DNA from: an uncultured Pelagibacteraceae bacterium
GTDB lineage: Bacteria > Pseudomonadota > Alphaproteobacteria > Pelagibacterales > Pelagibacteraceae
Length of the DNA: 44,355 nucleotides
Reading direction: 5' to 3'
Assembly: GCA_902551215.1 (NCBI GenBank)
Contig: CACDCI010000003.1
Span: forward strand, 1-44,355
Below the pieces are notes generated by a model. The model worked only from the letters and a program-made list of their open reading frames with translations. It searched no databases and had not been told where the DNA came from. The position numbers and the translations under genes are program-made. Numbering within the stretch: position 1 is the first letter of the stretch; each line of letters begins with the position of its first letter. Positions 37,312 through 44,355 of the stretch are shown here, piece after piece.

Positions 37312-39133
37312 TCTTGGAAAAGAAGTAATCAAAAAAGAACTTTCTTTAATACCTAAAAGTCCCGGGATCTATAGAATGATAAACTACAAAGGGGACGTTC
37401 ATTATATTGGAAAAGCAAAAAACTTACCTAATAGACTTAAGAGTTATGTTTCTGAAAAAAACCATATAATTAGAACAGAAAGAATGTTGGCGCAAACTCA
37501 TAAAATAGAAATCACAACAACTTCTAATGAAAGTGAAGCTTTACTTTTGGAAGCAAATTTAATTAAAAAATTTAGGCCAAAGTTCAATATTTTACTTAAA
37601 GACGATAAATCATTTCCATTTATATACATTGGTAAGAAAGATAAGTGGCCTCAACTAATTAAACATAGAGGAAAAAAAGATAAACATGGTTTTTATTTTG
37701 GTCCATTTGCATCAGCTGGTTCGGCAAATTGGACAATCAAAATGCTTCAAAAAATATTTCAAATCAGAGTTTGCGATGAAGGCACATTTAAAAATAGAAA
37801 ACGCCCATGCATTTTATACCAAATCAAAAGATGTTCTGCCCCTTGTGTAGGATATGTAGATGAAGTTGAATATAAAAACTCTGTTCAAGATGCAATAAAA
37901 TTTGTTTCTGGAAAATCAAGAGAAATTCAAAAAAATTTATCCAAACAGATGGAAGAAGCAAGTGAAAAGCTAGATTTTGAAAAAGCTTCAATGCTTAGAG
38001 ATAAAATTAAATCACTCAATATAATTCAATCCTCTCAAAAAATTAATGAGTCCAACTTAGTAGATGCTGACGTAATTGCTGCATACAAAGAATCTGGTAA
38101 AACTTGTGTTCAAGTATTTTTCTACAGATCTAAACAAAATTGGGGAAATCAATCTTATTTTCCTAAACATGACCCTGATCAAAATATTTCTGAAATATTA
38201 TCTTCATTTATAATGCAGTTTTATGAAAATAAAAATGTTCCAAAATTAGTTATTTTAAATCATGAAATAAAAGATAAAAAATTAATTGAAAAAACTTTAG
38301 GTTCAAAAGAAGATAAAAGTATTTCAATTACAATAGTAAAAAAAGGATCCAAATCAAGCGTTGTTTTGCTTGCAGAAAAAAATGCAAAAGAATCTTTAAA
38401 TAGAAAAATTTATGAAGCAAACAATAATAAAAATTTATTTGAAAGAATAAATCAAAAATTCAATATTAAAAATAGTATTAGTTTAATTGAAGTTTATGAT
38501 AACAGTCACATTCAAGGAACAAATAGTGTTGGTGCAATGATTGCTTTCGGAGAAGAGGGATTTATAAAAAAAAGGTATAGAAAATTTGATATCAAAACAA
38601 AAAGTGCAGAAAATGATGATTATGCAATGCTTAAAGAAGTACTGAATCGAAGATTTAGAAGGGCTTTGCTCGAGAAAGGAAATTATTTATCTCTTCCTGA
38701 TCTTTTATTAATTGATGGTGGAAAAGGACAATATACTACATCAAGAGAAGTTTTAAATGAGTTTGGGTTATATGACTTGCCAATTATTGCTATTGCAAAA
38801 GGAAAATTTAGAAATAGTGGTAATGAAACTTTTTTTCATAATAGAAAAAGTTTTAAATTTGAAAAGAATGATCCAACACTTTTCTTTTTACAAAGATTAA
38901 GAGATGAAGCACATAGATTTGCAATTAGTACACATAGAGCTAAAAGAAAAAAAGGTATAAGTAGCTCTCTCTTAGATCAAATTAATGGCATTGGATCTAT
39001 AAGAAAAAGAGCTTTATTAAATCATTTTGGGTCGGCAAGAGCAGTAGAATCTGCAAGTTTTGAAGAAATTAAATCAGTCGAAGGTGTTGAGGAAAAAGTA
39101 GCAAAAAAGATATATAATTTTTTTCACGAATAA
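37298..39133 (+). CDS. uvrC: Excinuclease ABC subunit UvrC
   Basis: A 611-residue dual-incision nuclease. Seen: GIY-YIG domain SPGIYRMI...[10 protein letters not shown], a Cys cluster region [25 protein letters not shown], the UVR motif [14 protein letters not shown] near residue 200, the RNase H-like nuclease with [15 protein letters not shown] and LLIDGGKGQ, and two C-terminal helix-hairpin-helix motifs ([25 protein letters not shown]). The track frame begins at a TTG at 37268; the ATG at 37298 is preferred because it reduces overlap with folB to 14 bases and suits the family N terminus. Confidence 0.97.
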   Translation: MKSSDLGKEVIKKELSLIPKSPGIYRMINYKGDVHYIGKAKNLPNRLKSYVSEKNHIIRTERMLAQTHKIEITTTSNESEALLLEANLIKKFRPKFNILLKDDKSFPFIYIGKKDKWPQLIKHRGKKDKHGFYFGPFASAGSANWTIKMLQKIFQIRVCDEGTFKNRKRPCILYQIKRCSAPCVGYVDEVEYKNSVQDAIKFVSGKSREIQKNLSKQMEEASEKLDFEKASMLRDKIKSLNIIQSSQKINESNLVDADVIAAYKESGKTCVQVFFYRSKQNWGNQSYFPKHDPDQNISEILSSFIMQFYENKNVPKLVILNHEIKDKKLIEKTLGSKEDKSISITIVKKGSKSSVVLLAEKNAKESLNRKIYEANNNKNLFERINQKFNIKNSISLIEVYDNSHIQGTNSVGAMIAFGEEGFIKKRYRKFDIKTKSAENDDYAMLKEVLNRRFRRALLEKGNYLSLPDLLLIDGGKGQYTTSREVLNEFGLYDLPIIAIAKGKFRNSGNETFFHNRKSFKFEKNDPTLFFLQRLRDEAHRFAISTHRAKRKKGISSSLLDQINGIGSIRKRALLNHFGSARAVESASFEEIKSVEGVEEKVAKKIYNFFHE

Positions 39134-39134
39134 T

Positions 39135-39719
39135 ATGAAAATAAAAATACCAAATATTTTAACTATCGGCAGAATAATAATAGTACCTTTTTTTGTTCTT
39201 GCTTTTTATCTACCTGGTTTTTACGGTGATTTTATTGCTTTTGCATTATTTATTGTGGCCTCATTTACTGATTTTCTAGATGGTTTGCTAGCTAGAATGT
39301 TTAAAGAAGAATCTAAGCTTGGAGAATTATTAGATCCAATTGCAGATAAAATAATTGTTGCAGCGGCTTTAATTTTGTTGGTAATGAATGGGACAATTAA
39401 AAATTATGAAGTATTGGCAGCAATTATAATTTTAACTCGAGAAATATTAATTTCTGGATTAAGAGAATTTTTAGCAAAAGGACAAATAAAAATGCCTGTT
39501 TCAAATTTAGCAAAATTAAAAACTTTTTTACAAATGTTTTCAATAGCAATTTTATTAACAGGTGAAACAGGAAATAAAATTATAAATTTTCAAGATTATA
39601 ATGCTCAAACAATTGGAATAATCTTATTATGGTTATCAGCGTTTTTAACTTTATACACTGGGTACGAATATCTTAGAAAAGGTATTGATCATGCTATTTC
39701 TGAAGATGAAAAAAATTAG
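39135..39719 (+). CDS. pgsA: CDP-diacylglycerol--glycerol-3-phosphate 3-phosphatidyltransferase PgsA
   Basis: A 194-residue membrane enzyme that makes phosphatidylglycerol phosphate. Seen: NILTIGRIIIVPFF at the N terminus and the CDP-alcohol phosphotransferase motif DFLDGLLARMF...GELLDPIADK with all its Asp and Gly residues, then four to five membrane segments. It begins 1 base after the uvrC stop, a uvrC-pgsA order common in alphaproteobacteria. The stop overlaps that of the convergent ilvE by 4 bases. Confidence 0.96.
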   Translation: MKIKIPNILTIGRIIIVPFFVLAFYLPGFYGDFIAFALFIVASFTDFLDGLLARMFKEESKLGELLDPIADKIIVAAALILLVMNGTIKNYEVLAAIIILTREILISGLREFLAKGQIKMPVSNLAKLKTFLQMFSIAILLTGETGNKIINFQDYNAQTIGIILLWLSAFLTLYTGYEYLRKGIDHAISEDEKN

Positions 39720-40597
39720 GCAGCTTTCTTTTTTCTAACCAACTTGTCATAACTTGTGGATAAATCCAAAATAAGATTGCATACTTTGTAATTATGCTCA
39801 ATAATCTTTGAAACAGGAGTAACTTCCGCTGCCGTGCCAGTAAGAAAACACCCAGCAAAATTAGAAAGTTCATCTAGTGAAATTTTTCTTTCATTGATCT
39901 TTATATTTTTAGATTTTGCTATTTCAATTACTGTTCTCCTAGTTATTCCATCTAAAAAAGAATCTGGTATTGGTGTATGAAGTTCTCCATTTTTATCTTT
40001 AAAAAATATGTTTGCCCCAGTTGCTTCAGCAACATTACCTTCATGATCAAGCATTAATGAATCTGTATATCCATCTCTCTCAGCTTCATGTTTTGAAAGA
40101 GTGCAAATCATATATAATCCTGAAGCCTTAGTGTCCCAAGGAATTGTGTCGGGAGAAGGTCTTCTCCACTTAGAAATATTTAATTTTATTCCCTCAGTTT
40201 TTAATTTTGGATCAAAATAAGAGCCCCATTCCCATGTTGCAATTGCAACATGTATTTTTGTTTGTTGTGCTGAAACTGCCATCATTTCACTTCCTCGCCA
40301 AGCAAAAGGTCTAATGTATCCGTTTTGAACATTTTGAACTGAAACAATTTTCTTAGTAGCTTTATTTATTTCATCTTTTGAATAAGGAATTTTAATGTCC
40401 ATTCTTTTTGCAGAATGATAAAATCTATCTGTGTGCTCCTCTAGCTTGAATATCTCCCCATCATAAACTCTTAGTCCTTCAAATACAAAACTTGCATAAT
40501 GTAATCCATGACTGAGAGCATGAAGTTTTACTTCTTGCCAATCAACAAGTTCATTGTTGTACCAAATTTTGCCTTCTCTTTTATCGTAGGGTATCAT
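39716..40597 (-). CDS. ilvE: Branched-chain amino acid aminotransferase IlvE
   Basis: A fold-type IV PLP aminotransferase for the last step of Leu, Ile and Val synthesis. Seen: GKIWYNNELVDWQEVKLHALSHGLHYASFVFEGLR at the N terminus (quoted parts: LSHGLHYASFVFEG), RPFAWRG, the PLP Lys in DTKASGLYM, GNVAEATGANIFF, and FLTGTAAEVTPV. The track frame starts at a TTG at 40615; the ATG at 40595-40597 fits the conserved start and lies about 12 bases after the predicted transcript start, giving 293 residues. Divergent from marR, whose operator may cover its promoter. Confidence 0.95.
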   Translation of the reverse strand: MIPYDKREGKIWYNNELVDWQEVKLHALSHGLHYASFVFEGLRVYDGEIFKLEEHTDRFYHSAKRMDIKIPYSKDEINKATKKIVSVQNVQNGYIRPFAWRGSEMMAVSAQQTKIHVAIATWEWGSYFDPKLKTEGIKLNISKWRRPSPDTIPWDTKASGLYMICTLSKHEAERDGYTDSLMLDHEGNVAEATGANIFFKDKNGELHTPIPDSFLDGITRRTVIEIAKSKNIKINERKISLDELSNFAGCFLTGTAAEVTPVSKIIEHNYKVCNLILDLSTSYDKLVRKKKAA

Positions 40598-40624
40598 TAG
40601 ATTTTTTTTCTTCAAAAATTATCT

Positions 40625-40644
40625 TTGTATATATAATATGTCAA
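40625..40644. promoter_or_regulatory. Candidate MarR-type operator between ilvE and marR
   Basis: TTGTATATATAATATGTCAA is an imperfect inverted repeat (half-sites TTGTATATAT and TTGACATATT, 7 of 10 identical), a size and TTG...CAA form seen for MarR-family sites. It covers the ilvE -35 and spacer and the marR -10, so a bound regulator would affect both genes. Inferred only. Confidence 0.45.
40632..40637 (+). promoter_or_regulatory. Candidate -10 element of marR
   Basis: Consensus TATAAT, 21 bases upstream of the marR ATG at 40659. A -35 at the expected distance (TCTTCA) is weak. It falls within the spacer of the divergent ilvE promoter. Confidence 0.45.
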
Positions 40645-40658
40645 TATAACTTACCAAT

Positions 40659-41096
40659 ATGCGTGAACTTTTATATTTAAAAGATGATCAATTGAAAGAA
40701 TTCATTGAAAAACTCTTTATCAGTTACAGAGAGTCGTTTTCTGATGCAAAAAAAACATTAGATAAATATTCAATTGGTGTAGCTCATCATAAAGTTATTC
40801 ACTTATTGTCCATTTATAAAGGCATAACAATTTCAGAATTATTAAAAAAATTAAAAATTACTAAACAAAGTTTAAATAGAGTTATAAAAGATCTAATAAA
40901 ACTAGATGCAATATCTTTTAAAAAAGATAAAAAAGACACAAGATTAAAGCATATTTTTTTAAGTGAAAAAGGTGAAAAACTTTTTAATGAAATTTTTTCA
41001 GTTCAAAAAAAAAGAATTTATAAGGCCTTTCTTAATTCAACTTCAGAAGAAGTTTTATACTTTGATAATGTTTTAAAAAAAATAATTCATGAATAA
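40659..41096 (+). CDS. MarR family transcriptional regulator (PetP-like)
   Basis: A 145-residue winged-helix protein. Seen: helix pairs around HHKVIHLLSIYKGITISELLKKLKITKQSLNRVIKDLIKLDAI (recognition helix KQSLNRVIKDL) and the wing KDKKDTRLKHIFLSEKGEKL, typical of MarR. The order MarR then OmpR-type regulator resembles petP-petR of Rhodobacter, where it sits near cytochrome bc1 genes, but none are here. It overlaps the response regulator by 8 bases. The inducer is unknown. Confidence 0.88.
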   Translation: MRELLYLKDDQLKEFIEKLFISYRESFSDAKKTLDKYSIGVAHHKVIHLLSIYKGITISELLKKLKITKQSLNRVIKDLIKLDAISFKKDKKDTRLKHIFLSEKGEKLFNEIFSVQKKRIYKAFLNSTSEEVLYFDNVLKKIIHE

Positions 41097-41766
41097 ATTT
41101 CTTGGCCATATACTTGTTGTTGATGATGACGATGGAATAAGAAATTTAGTAAAACAATATTTAACTGAAAATAATTTTTTAGTTACAACCGCAAATAGTG
41201 CAGAAGATGCAAAAGAAAAAGTTTCAATAATTAAATTTGATTTAATAGTTCTAGATATAATGATGCCAGGTAAAACTGGCCTAGAGTTTACTTTAGAAAA
41301 TAAGAATAAAATCAATACACCAATTATTCTTCTAACCGCAAAGGGTGAAACCACCGAAAGAATAGAAGGTTTAGAAACTGGAGCTGACGATTATTTACCA
41401 AAACCTTTTGAACCAAAAGAACTAATTTTAAGAATTAAAAATATTTTAGATAAAACAAAAAGTAAAAATCAAAAAAAAATTATTGAATTTGATAATATTA
41501 AAATAAATTTGAGTAAGTCATTAATAGTTCAAAATAAAAAAGAATTTAAAATAAATAATACAGAAAAAATTATACTGGAAAAAATGATTAATGCTCCTGG
41601 CCAAACTTTTTCAAGAGAATCTATTGGCAAATTAATTGATCTAGATAAAGAAAGATCTATTGATGTTATAATAACAAGATTAAGAAAAAAAATTGAAATT
41701 GATCCGAAAAATCCAAAATACTTACAAACAATAAGAGGAGTTGGTTATGTTTTATGGATTGAGTAA
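41089..41766 (+). CDS. OmpR-family response regulator (PetR-like)
   Basis: A 225-residue two-component regulator. Receiver domain: acidic pair in VVDDDDGIRNLV, phospho-acceptor Asp in VLDIMMPGKTG, Thr in LLTAKGE, and Lys in YLPKPFEPKE. C-terminal winged-helix DNA-binding domain: INNTEKIILEKMINAPGQTFSRE, SIDVIITRLRKKIE, and TIRGVGYVL. All phosphotransfer residues are present. It overlaps both neighbours, so it is co-expressed with the MarR protein and the kinase. Confidence 0.95.
   Translation: MNKFLGHILVVDDDDGIRNLVKQYLTENNFLVTTANSAEDAKEKVSIIKFDLIVLDIMMPGKTGLEFTLENKNKINTPIILLTAKGETTERIEGLETGADDYLPKPFEPKELILRIKNILDKTKSKNQKKIIEFDNIKINLSKSLIVQNKKEFKINNTEKIILEKMINAPGQTFSRESIGKLIDLDKERSIDVIITRLRKKIEIDPKNPKYLQTIRGVGYVLWIE
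41734..41740 (+). promoter_or_regulatory. Shine-Dalgarno of the sensor kinase gene
   Basis: AGAGGAG 6 bases before the ATG at 41747, inside the response regulator gene. It supports that ATG over the TTG at 41741 offered by the ORF track. Confidence 0.6.
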
Positions 41767-43060
41767 ATTTATCAAAAATCTTTTACCTAAAAGATTATTT
41801 TATAGAGCATTATTAATTGTTGCAGCGCCTATAATTATTTTACAAATAACTATTTCTATAGTTTTTTTTGATAGCCTTTGGATAAAAACAAACAAAGGAA
41901 TGACTAGAGCTTTAGTTGGAGAAATTGCAACTTTTATAAGTGCATATGAAAATGAAGAATACAATAAAGATTCACTAATTAATCTTTTTAAGAAAAATTT
42001 ACATTTTCATGTAAAATTTGAACCAAAAAAATTATTACCTAAAAATGACACTCAAAGATGGTTCAGTCCTATAGATAGAACTTTAAGAAGAGAATTAAAA
42101 TCTAAACAATTTAATTATTGGTTCGATACAACTTCATATAAAAGTTTAATTGATTTAAGAATTCAGTATTTAAATGGATATTTTCAATTTTATATTCCAA
42201 AAGAAAGAGTAACAACTAGTTCTGCAAGAATGTTTGCACTATGGATAACTTTGCCTGCTTTCTTATTGATTGCTATTTCATTAATTTTTTTAAAAAATCA
42301 AACCAGACCAATAACAAATTTAGCTAAAGCATCTGCAAAATTTGGTAGAGGTGAAGAATTAGATGAATTTAGACCTTCGGGTGCACTTGAGATAAGGCAG
42401 GCAGGATATGAATTTGATAAAATGAGAAAAAGAATAATTCGTCATCTAAATCAAAGATCAGAAATGTTGTCAGGAATTAGTCACGATCTTAGAACACCTT
42501 TAACAAGAATAAAATTGCAACTAGCATTTATAAAAGATCAAGAAATTGCAAAAAAATTATCGAATGATGTGCAAGATATGGAAAAAATGTTAAATGAATA
42601 CTTGCAATTTGCAAGTTCTAGCTTTGCTGAAAAAACAGAAAAATTTAATATGGCTGAGTTGATATTAGAAAGTATTGATAAGTATGAAAATAAAAATATA
42701 TCAACAAATTTAGATAAAAAAATTATTATGAATGGCAGAAAAATTTTAATCCAAAGATGTCTTAATAATCTTATTGATAATAGTATAAAATATTCAAATA
42801 ATATTCATATAGAGTTAAGTAAAAGTAAAGATTTTTTGTCTCTAATAATAGACGATGATGGTCCAGGAATTTCAGAAAAAGAATATGACAATGTTTTTAA
42901 ACCATTTTATAAGATAGATAAAAGTAGAGGTGACTCTAAATCCAGTGTGGGTCTTGGAATGTCCATTGCTTCAGACGTAGTTAAATCGCATGGTGGAAAC
43001 ATCGCATTGGACAAGTCTCCACAAAATGGTCTGAGAGTTAAAGTTATCTTCCCTTTTTAG
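41747..43060 (+). CDS. EnvZ-like sensor histidine kinase
   Basis: A membrane kinase of about 437 residues. Seen: membrane segment 1 (about 20-45), a periplasmic sensor of some 110 residues, membrane segment 2 (about 160-185), HAMP with NQTRPITNLAKA, the phospho-acceptor His in SGISHDLRTPLTRI, N box NNLIDNSIKYS, G1 DDDGPGISEKE, F box VFKPFYKID and G2 SSVGLGMSIA. It should phosphorylate the adjacent OmpR-type regulator. The stimulus is unknown. The ATG at 41747 lies in the regulator gene (20-base overlap). The stop overlaps that of the convergent ubiK. Confidence 0.94.
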   Translation: MFYGLSKFIKNLLPKRLFYRALLIVAAPIIILQITISIVFFDSLWIKTNKGMTRALVGEIATFISAYENEEYNKDSLINLFKKNLHFHVKFEPKKLLPKNDTQRWFSPIDRTLRRELKSKQFNYWFDTTSYKSLIDLRIQYLNGYFQFYIPKERVTTSSARMFALWITLPAFLLIAISLIFLKNQTRPITNLAKASAKFGRGEELDEFRPSGALEIRQAGYEFDKMRKRIIRHLNQRSEMLSGISHDLRTPLTRIKLQLAFIKDQEIAKKLSNDVQDMEKMLNEYLQFASSSFAEKTEKFNMAELILESIDKYENKNISTNLDKKIIMNGRKILIQRCLNNLIDNSIKYSNNIHIELSKSKDFLSLIIDDDGPGISEKEYDNVFKPFYKIDKSRGDSKSSVGLGMSIASDVVKSHGGNIALDKSPQNGLRVKVIFPF

Positions 43061-43292
43061 TTTTTTTTTTTAAATAATTTTTTTCTAATTTTTTTATTTT
43101 TTTTTCTAAATTTTCAATTCTATTATTTAAAATTTCCGTTTCTTCTTTGCTGGTCAGTTTCATTTTAAAAATTACTTCATCTCTTTTTGAGTTTAATATA
43201 CTAATGATTTCAGAACTTAGATCTCTATAAGATATAAGACCCTGTTCAAATAATTTCGCTAATTTATCAATTACGAATTTTGATTTTGACAT
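43044..43292 (-). CDS. ubiK: UbiK-like accessory factor (BMFP domain, YqiC family)
   Basis: An 82-residue protein with an amphipathic N-terminal half and a C-terminal coiled coil (NNRIENLEKKIKKLE) ending in a basic tail, the layout of UbiK/BMFP proteins, which help the ubiquinone biosynthesis complex. The segment DEVIFKMKLTSKEETEILNNR corresponds to the family's LVTREEF region, diverged. Its place opposite lgt is common in alphaproteobacteria and supports the call. The stop overlaps the kinase gene by 17 bases. Confidence 0.8.
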   Translation of the reverse strand: MSKSKFVIDKLAKLFEQGLISYRDLSSEIISILNSKRDEVIFKMKLTSKEETEILNNRIENLEKKIKKLEKNYLKKKTKKGR

Positions 43293-43337
43293 ATATTCAT
43301 TTATAAAATTAATATATTCTACATTTATTATTTAAAA

Positions 43338-44102
43338 ATGTTTATTAATAATTTTGACCCAGTTGCATTTCAAATTTTTTCCTTTGAAATAAGGTGGTAT
43401 TCTTTAGCATATATTTTTGGAATTGTATTTGGATGGCTTTATTGCAAAAAAAAATTAATTAAAGATGAAAAGCTACTTAATTTATTTGATGATTTAATAG
43501 CTTATTTAATAATAGGAATTATCATAGGTGGCCGTTTGGGTTATGTTGTATTTTACAATTTTAATTATTATTTAAATAATTTTTCTGAAATATTAATGAT
43601 TTGGAATGGAGGCATGTCTTTTCATGGTGGATTAATAGGTGTTATTTTGACAACCATAATATTTTGTAAAAAACATAAAATTAATTCATATATTTTTTTA
43701 GATTTAATTGCATTAGTTGCTCCAATTGGATTATTTTTGGGAAGATTAGCAAATTTTGTTAACTCAGAACTTTATGGAAGAGAAACAGATGTTTTTTGGT
43801 CAGTAAAATTTATTGCTATTGACAATATATCAAGACATCCTTCGCAAATATATGAAGCTATATTTGAAGGGCTAATTCTTTTCTTTCTATTAAATCATTT
43901 TGCAAAAAAGGATAATTTTAAAAAACCAGGATTAATTTCATCAATGTTCTTAATATTTTATTCTTTTTTTAGATTTACATTAGAATTTTTTAGAGAACCA
44001 GATTTTCAAATTGGCTACTTAATATATCAACTAACTCTTGGGCAATTTATTAGCATTGTATTTTTCTTTTTAGGAATATCTTTATATTTAAAAAATAAAT
44101 GA
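43338..44102 (+). CDS. lgt: Prolipoprotein diacylglyceryl transferase Lgt
   Basis: A 254-residue inner membrane enzyme with about seven membrane segments that adds diacylglycerol to the lipobox Cys of prolipoproteins. Seen: FEIRWYSLAYIFGI, IGGRLGYVVFYN, WNGGMSFHGGLIG with the catalytic His region, GRLANFVNSELYGRETD (Lgt signature), RHPSQIYEA, and RFTLEFFREPD. Full length. Its TGA shares four bases with the next gene's ATG. Confidence 0.97.
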   Translation: MFINNFDPVAFQIFSFEIRWYSLAYIFGIVFGWLYCKKKLIKDEKLLNLFDDLIAYLIIGIIIGGRLGYVVFYNFNYYLNNFSEILMIWNGGMSFHGGLIGVILTTIIFCKKHKINSYIFLDLIALVAPIGLFLGRLANFVNSELYGRETDVFWSVKFIAIDNISRHPSQIYEAIFEGLILFFLLNHFAKKDNFKKPGLISSMFLIFYSFFRFTLEFFREPDFQIGYLIYQLTLGQFISIVFFFLGISLYLKNK

Positions 44103-44355
44103 GAATTAAAAAAAATCATATTTTAACCGTAGATAAATATATTTACGAAGCATTATATAATAGAAAATCAGGCTACTATATGAATGACAATCCTTTTGGA
44201 AAAAATGGTGACTACATAACAGCTCCAAACATTTCTATATTATTTTCAGAAATGATTGCAATATGGATAATTTTATTCTGGGAAAATCTAAAACGTCCTA
44301 AAAAATTTAATCTTGTTGAGTTAGGCGCTGGCAATGGCGAAATGATAAAACAAAT
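44099..44355 (+). CDS. MidA/NDUFAF7-type SAM-dependent methyltransferase, N-terminal part
   Basis: The window ends 85 codons into this gene. Seen: a KSGYYMNDNPFGKNGDYITAPNIS stretch (short quote GDYITAPNIS) matching the family's start GDF-T-APE-S, FSEMIAIWI, and the SAM motif NLVELGAGNGEM. Relatives methylate an Arg of a complex I subunit in mitochondria; the bacterial role is less clear. Overlap with lgt by ATGA; an lgt-midA order is common in alphaproteobacteria. Confidence 0.88.
   Translation, partial: MRIKKNHILTVDKYIYEALYNRKSGYYMNDNPFGKNGDYITAPNISILFSEMIAIWIILFWENLKRPKKFNLVELGAGNGEMIKQ

Larger units (their letters stand above)
40616..40644 (-). promoter_or_regulatory. Candidate ilvE promoter
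   Basis: On the minus strand a consensus TTGACA (40639-40644), a 17-base spacer, and TAATTT (40616-40621). The expected transcript start is near 40609, giving a 12-base leader. It interleaves with the marR -10 on the other strand. Confidence 0.65.

Noticed and set aside
40598-40615. TTG start for ilvE at 40615
   Set aside because: It would precede the predicted transcript start; the ATG at 40595-40597 suits the conserved N terminus.

Overview
The window looks like a chromosomal segment of a SAR11-type marine alphaproteobacterium (Pelagibacterales, 'Candidatus Pelagibacter'-like). This is an inference. It rests on very AT-rich sequence, extreme compaction (genes overlap by 1 to 23 bases and no gene-free stretch reaches 300 bases), and alphaproteobacterial gene content and order: carAB next to yqeY-dnaG-rpoD, ilvE next to a petP/petR-like MarR and response-regulator pair, ubiK opposite lgt followed by a MidA-type methyltransferase, and an ELM1-family gene. 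I see no IS element, phage gene, CRISPR array or toxin-antitoxin pair.

Region 1 (1-16522, minus strand) is one long division and cell wall (dcw) operon. In transcription order it reads mraZ, a 60-codon unknown gene, ftsZ, rsmH, ftsL, ftsI, a murE-murF fusion, mraY, murD, ftsW (one apparent frameshift), murG, murC, murB, ddl, ftsQ and the first codons of ftsA. It supplies nearly all cytoplasmic steps of peptidoglycan precursor synthesis plus the core divisome. ftsZ sits at the head of the operon instead of after ftsA. A consensus-like promoter lies upstream of mraZ, and three TGGG boxes at exact 10-bp spacing overlap it, a good candidate MraZ operator.

Region 2 (16625-21496) holds the RNase P RNA with a clear intrinsic terminator, an N-acetylmuramoyl-alanine amidase, mlaA-mlaC for outer membrane lipid transport, two tRNA genes (CAT anticodon, probably Ile2; and Val-GAC with an odd elbow), and a methyltransferase plus O-antigen-ligase-like pair that looks like strain-variable surface cargo. 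Region 3 (21515-30186) is the rpoD-dnaG-yqeY group on the minus strand, facing away from carA-carB on the plus strand. The DnaG zinc ribbon has lost three of its four metal ligands.

Region 4 (30183-44355) is a mosaic of short operons: a 2OG-Fe(II) oxygenase-like gene with an ELM1-family gene (minus), trxB (plus), aspartate aminotransferase (minus), then uvrB, a pteridine-reductase-like SDR, folB, uvrC and pgsA (plus), ilvE (minus), marR, ompR-like and envZ-like genes (plus), ubiK (minus), lgt and a truncated midA (plus). ilvE and marR diverge from overlapping promoters that carry an inverted repeat.

Most of the window is conserved housekeeping sequence. I did not find a clearly new multi-gene system. 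The best leads are the rearranged dcw head (mraZ, small ORF, ftsZ) with its operator, the unusual tRNA-Val, the zinc-ligand-less primase, the ftsW frameshift, and the hairpin spanning the mlaA stop and mlaC start. Function calls rest on motif recognition by eye; no database search was run.
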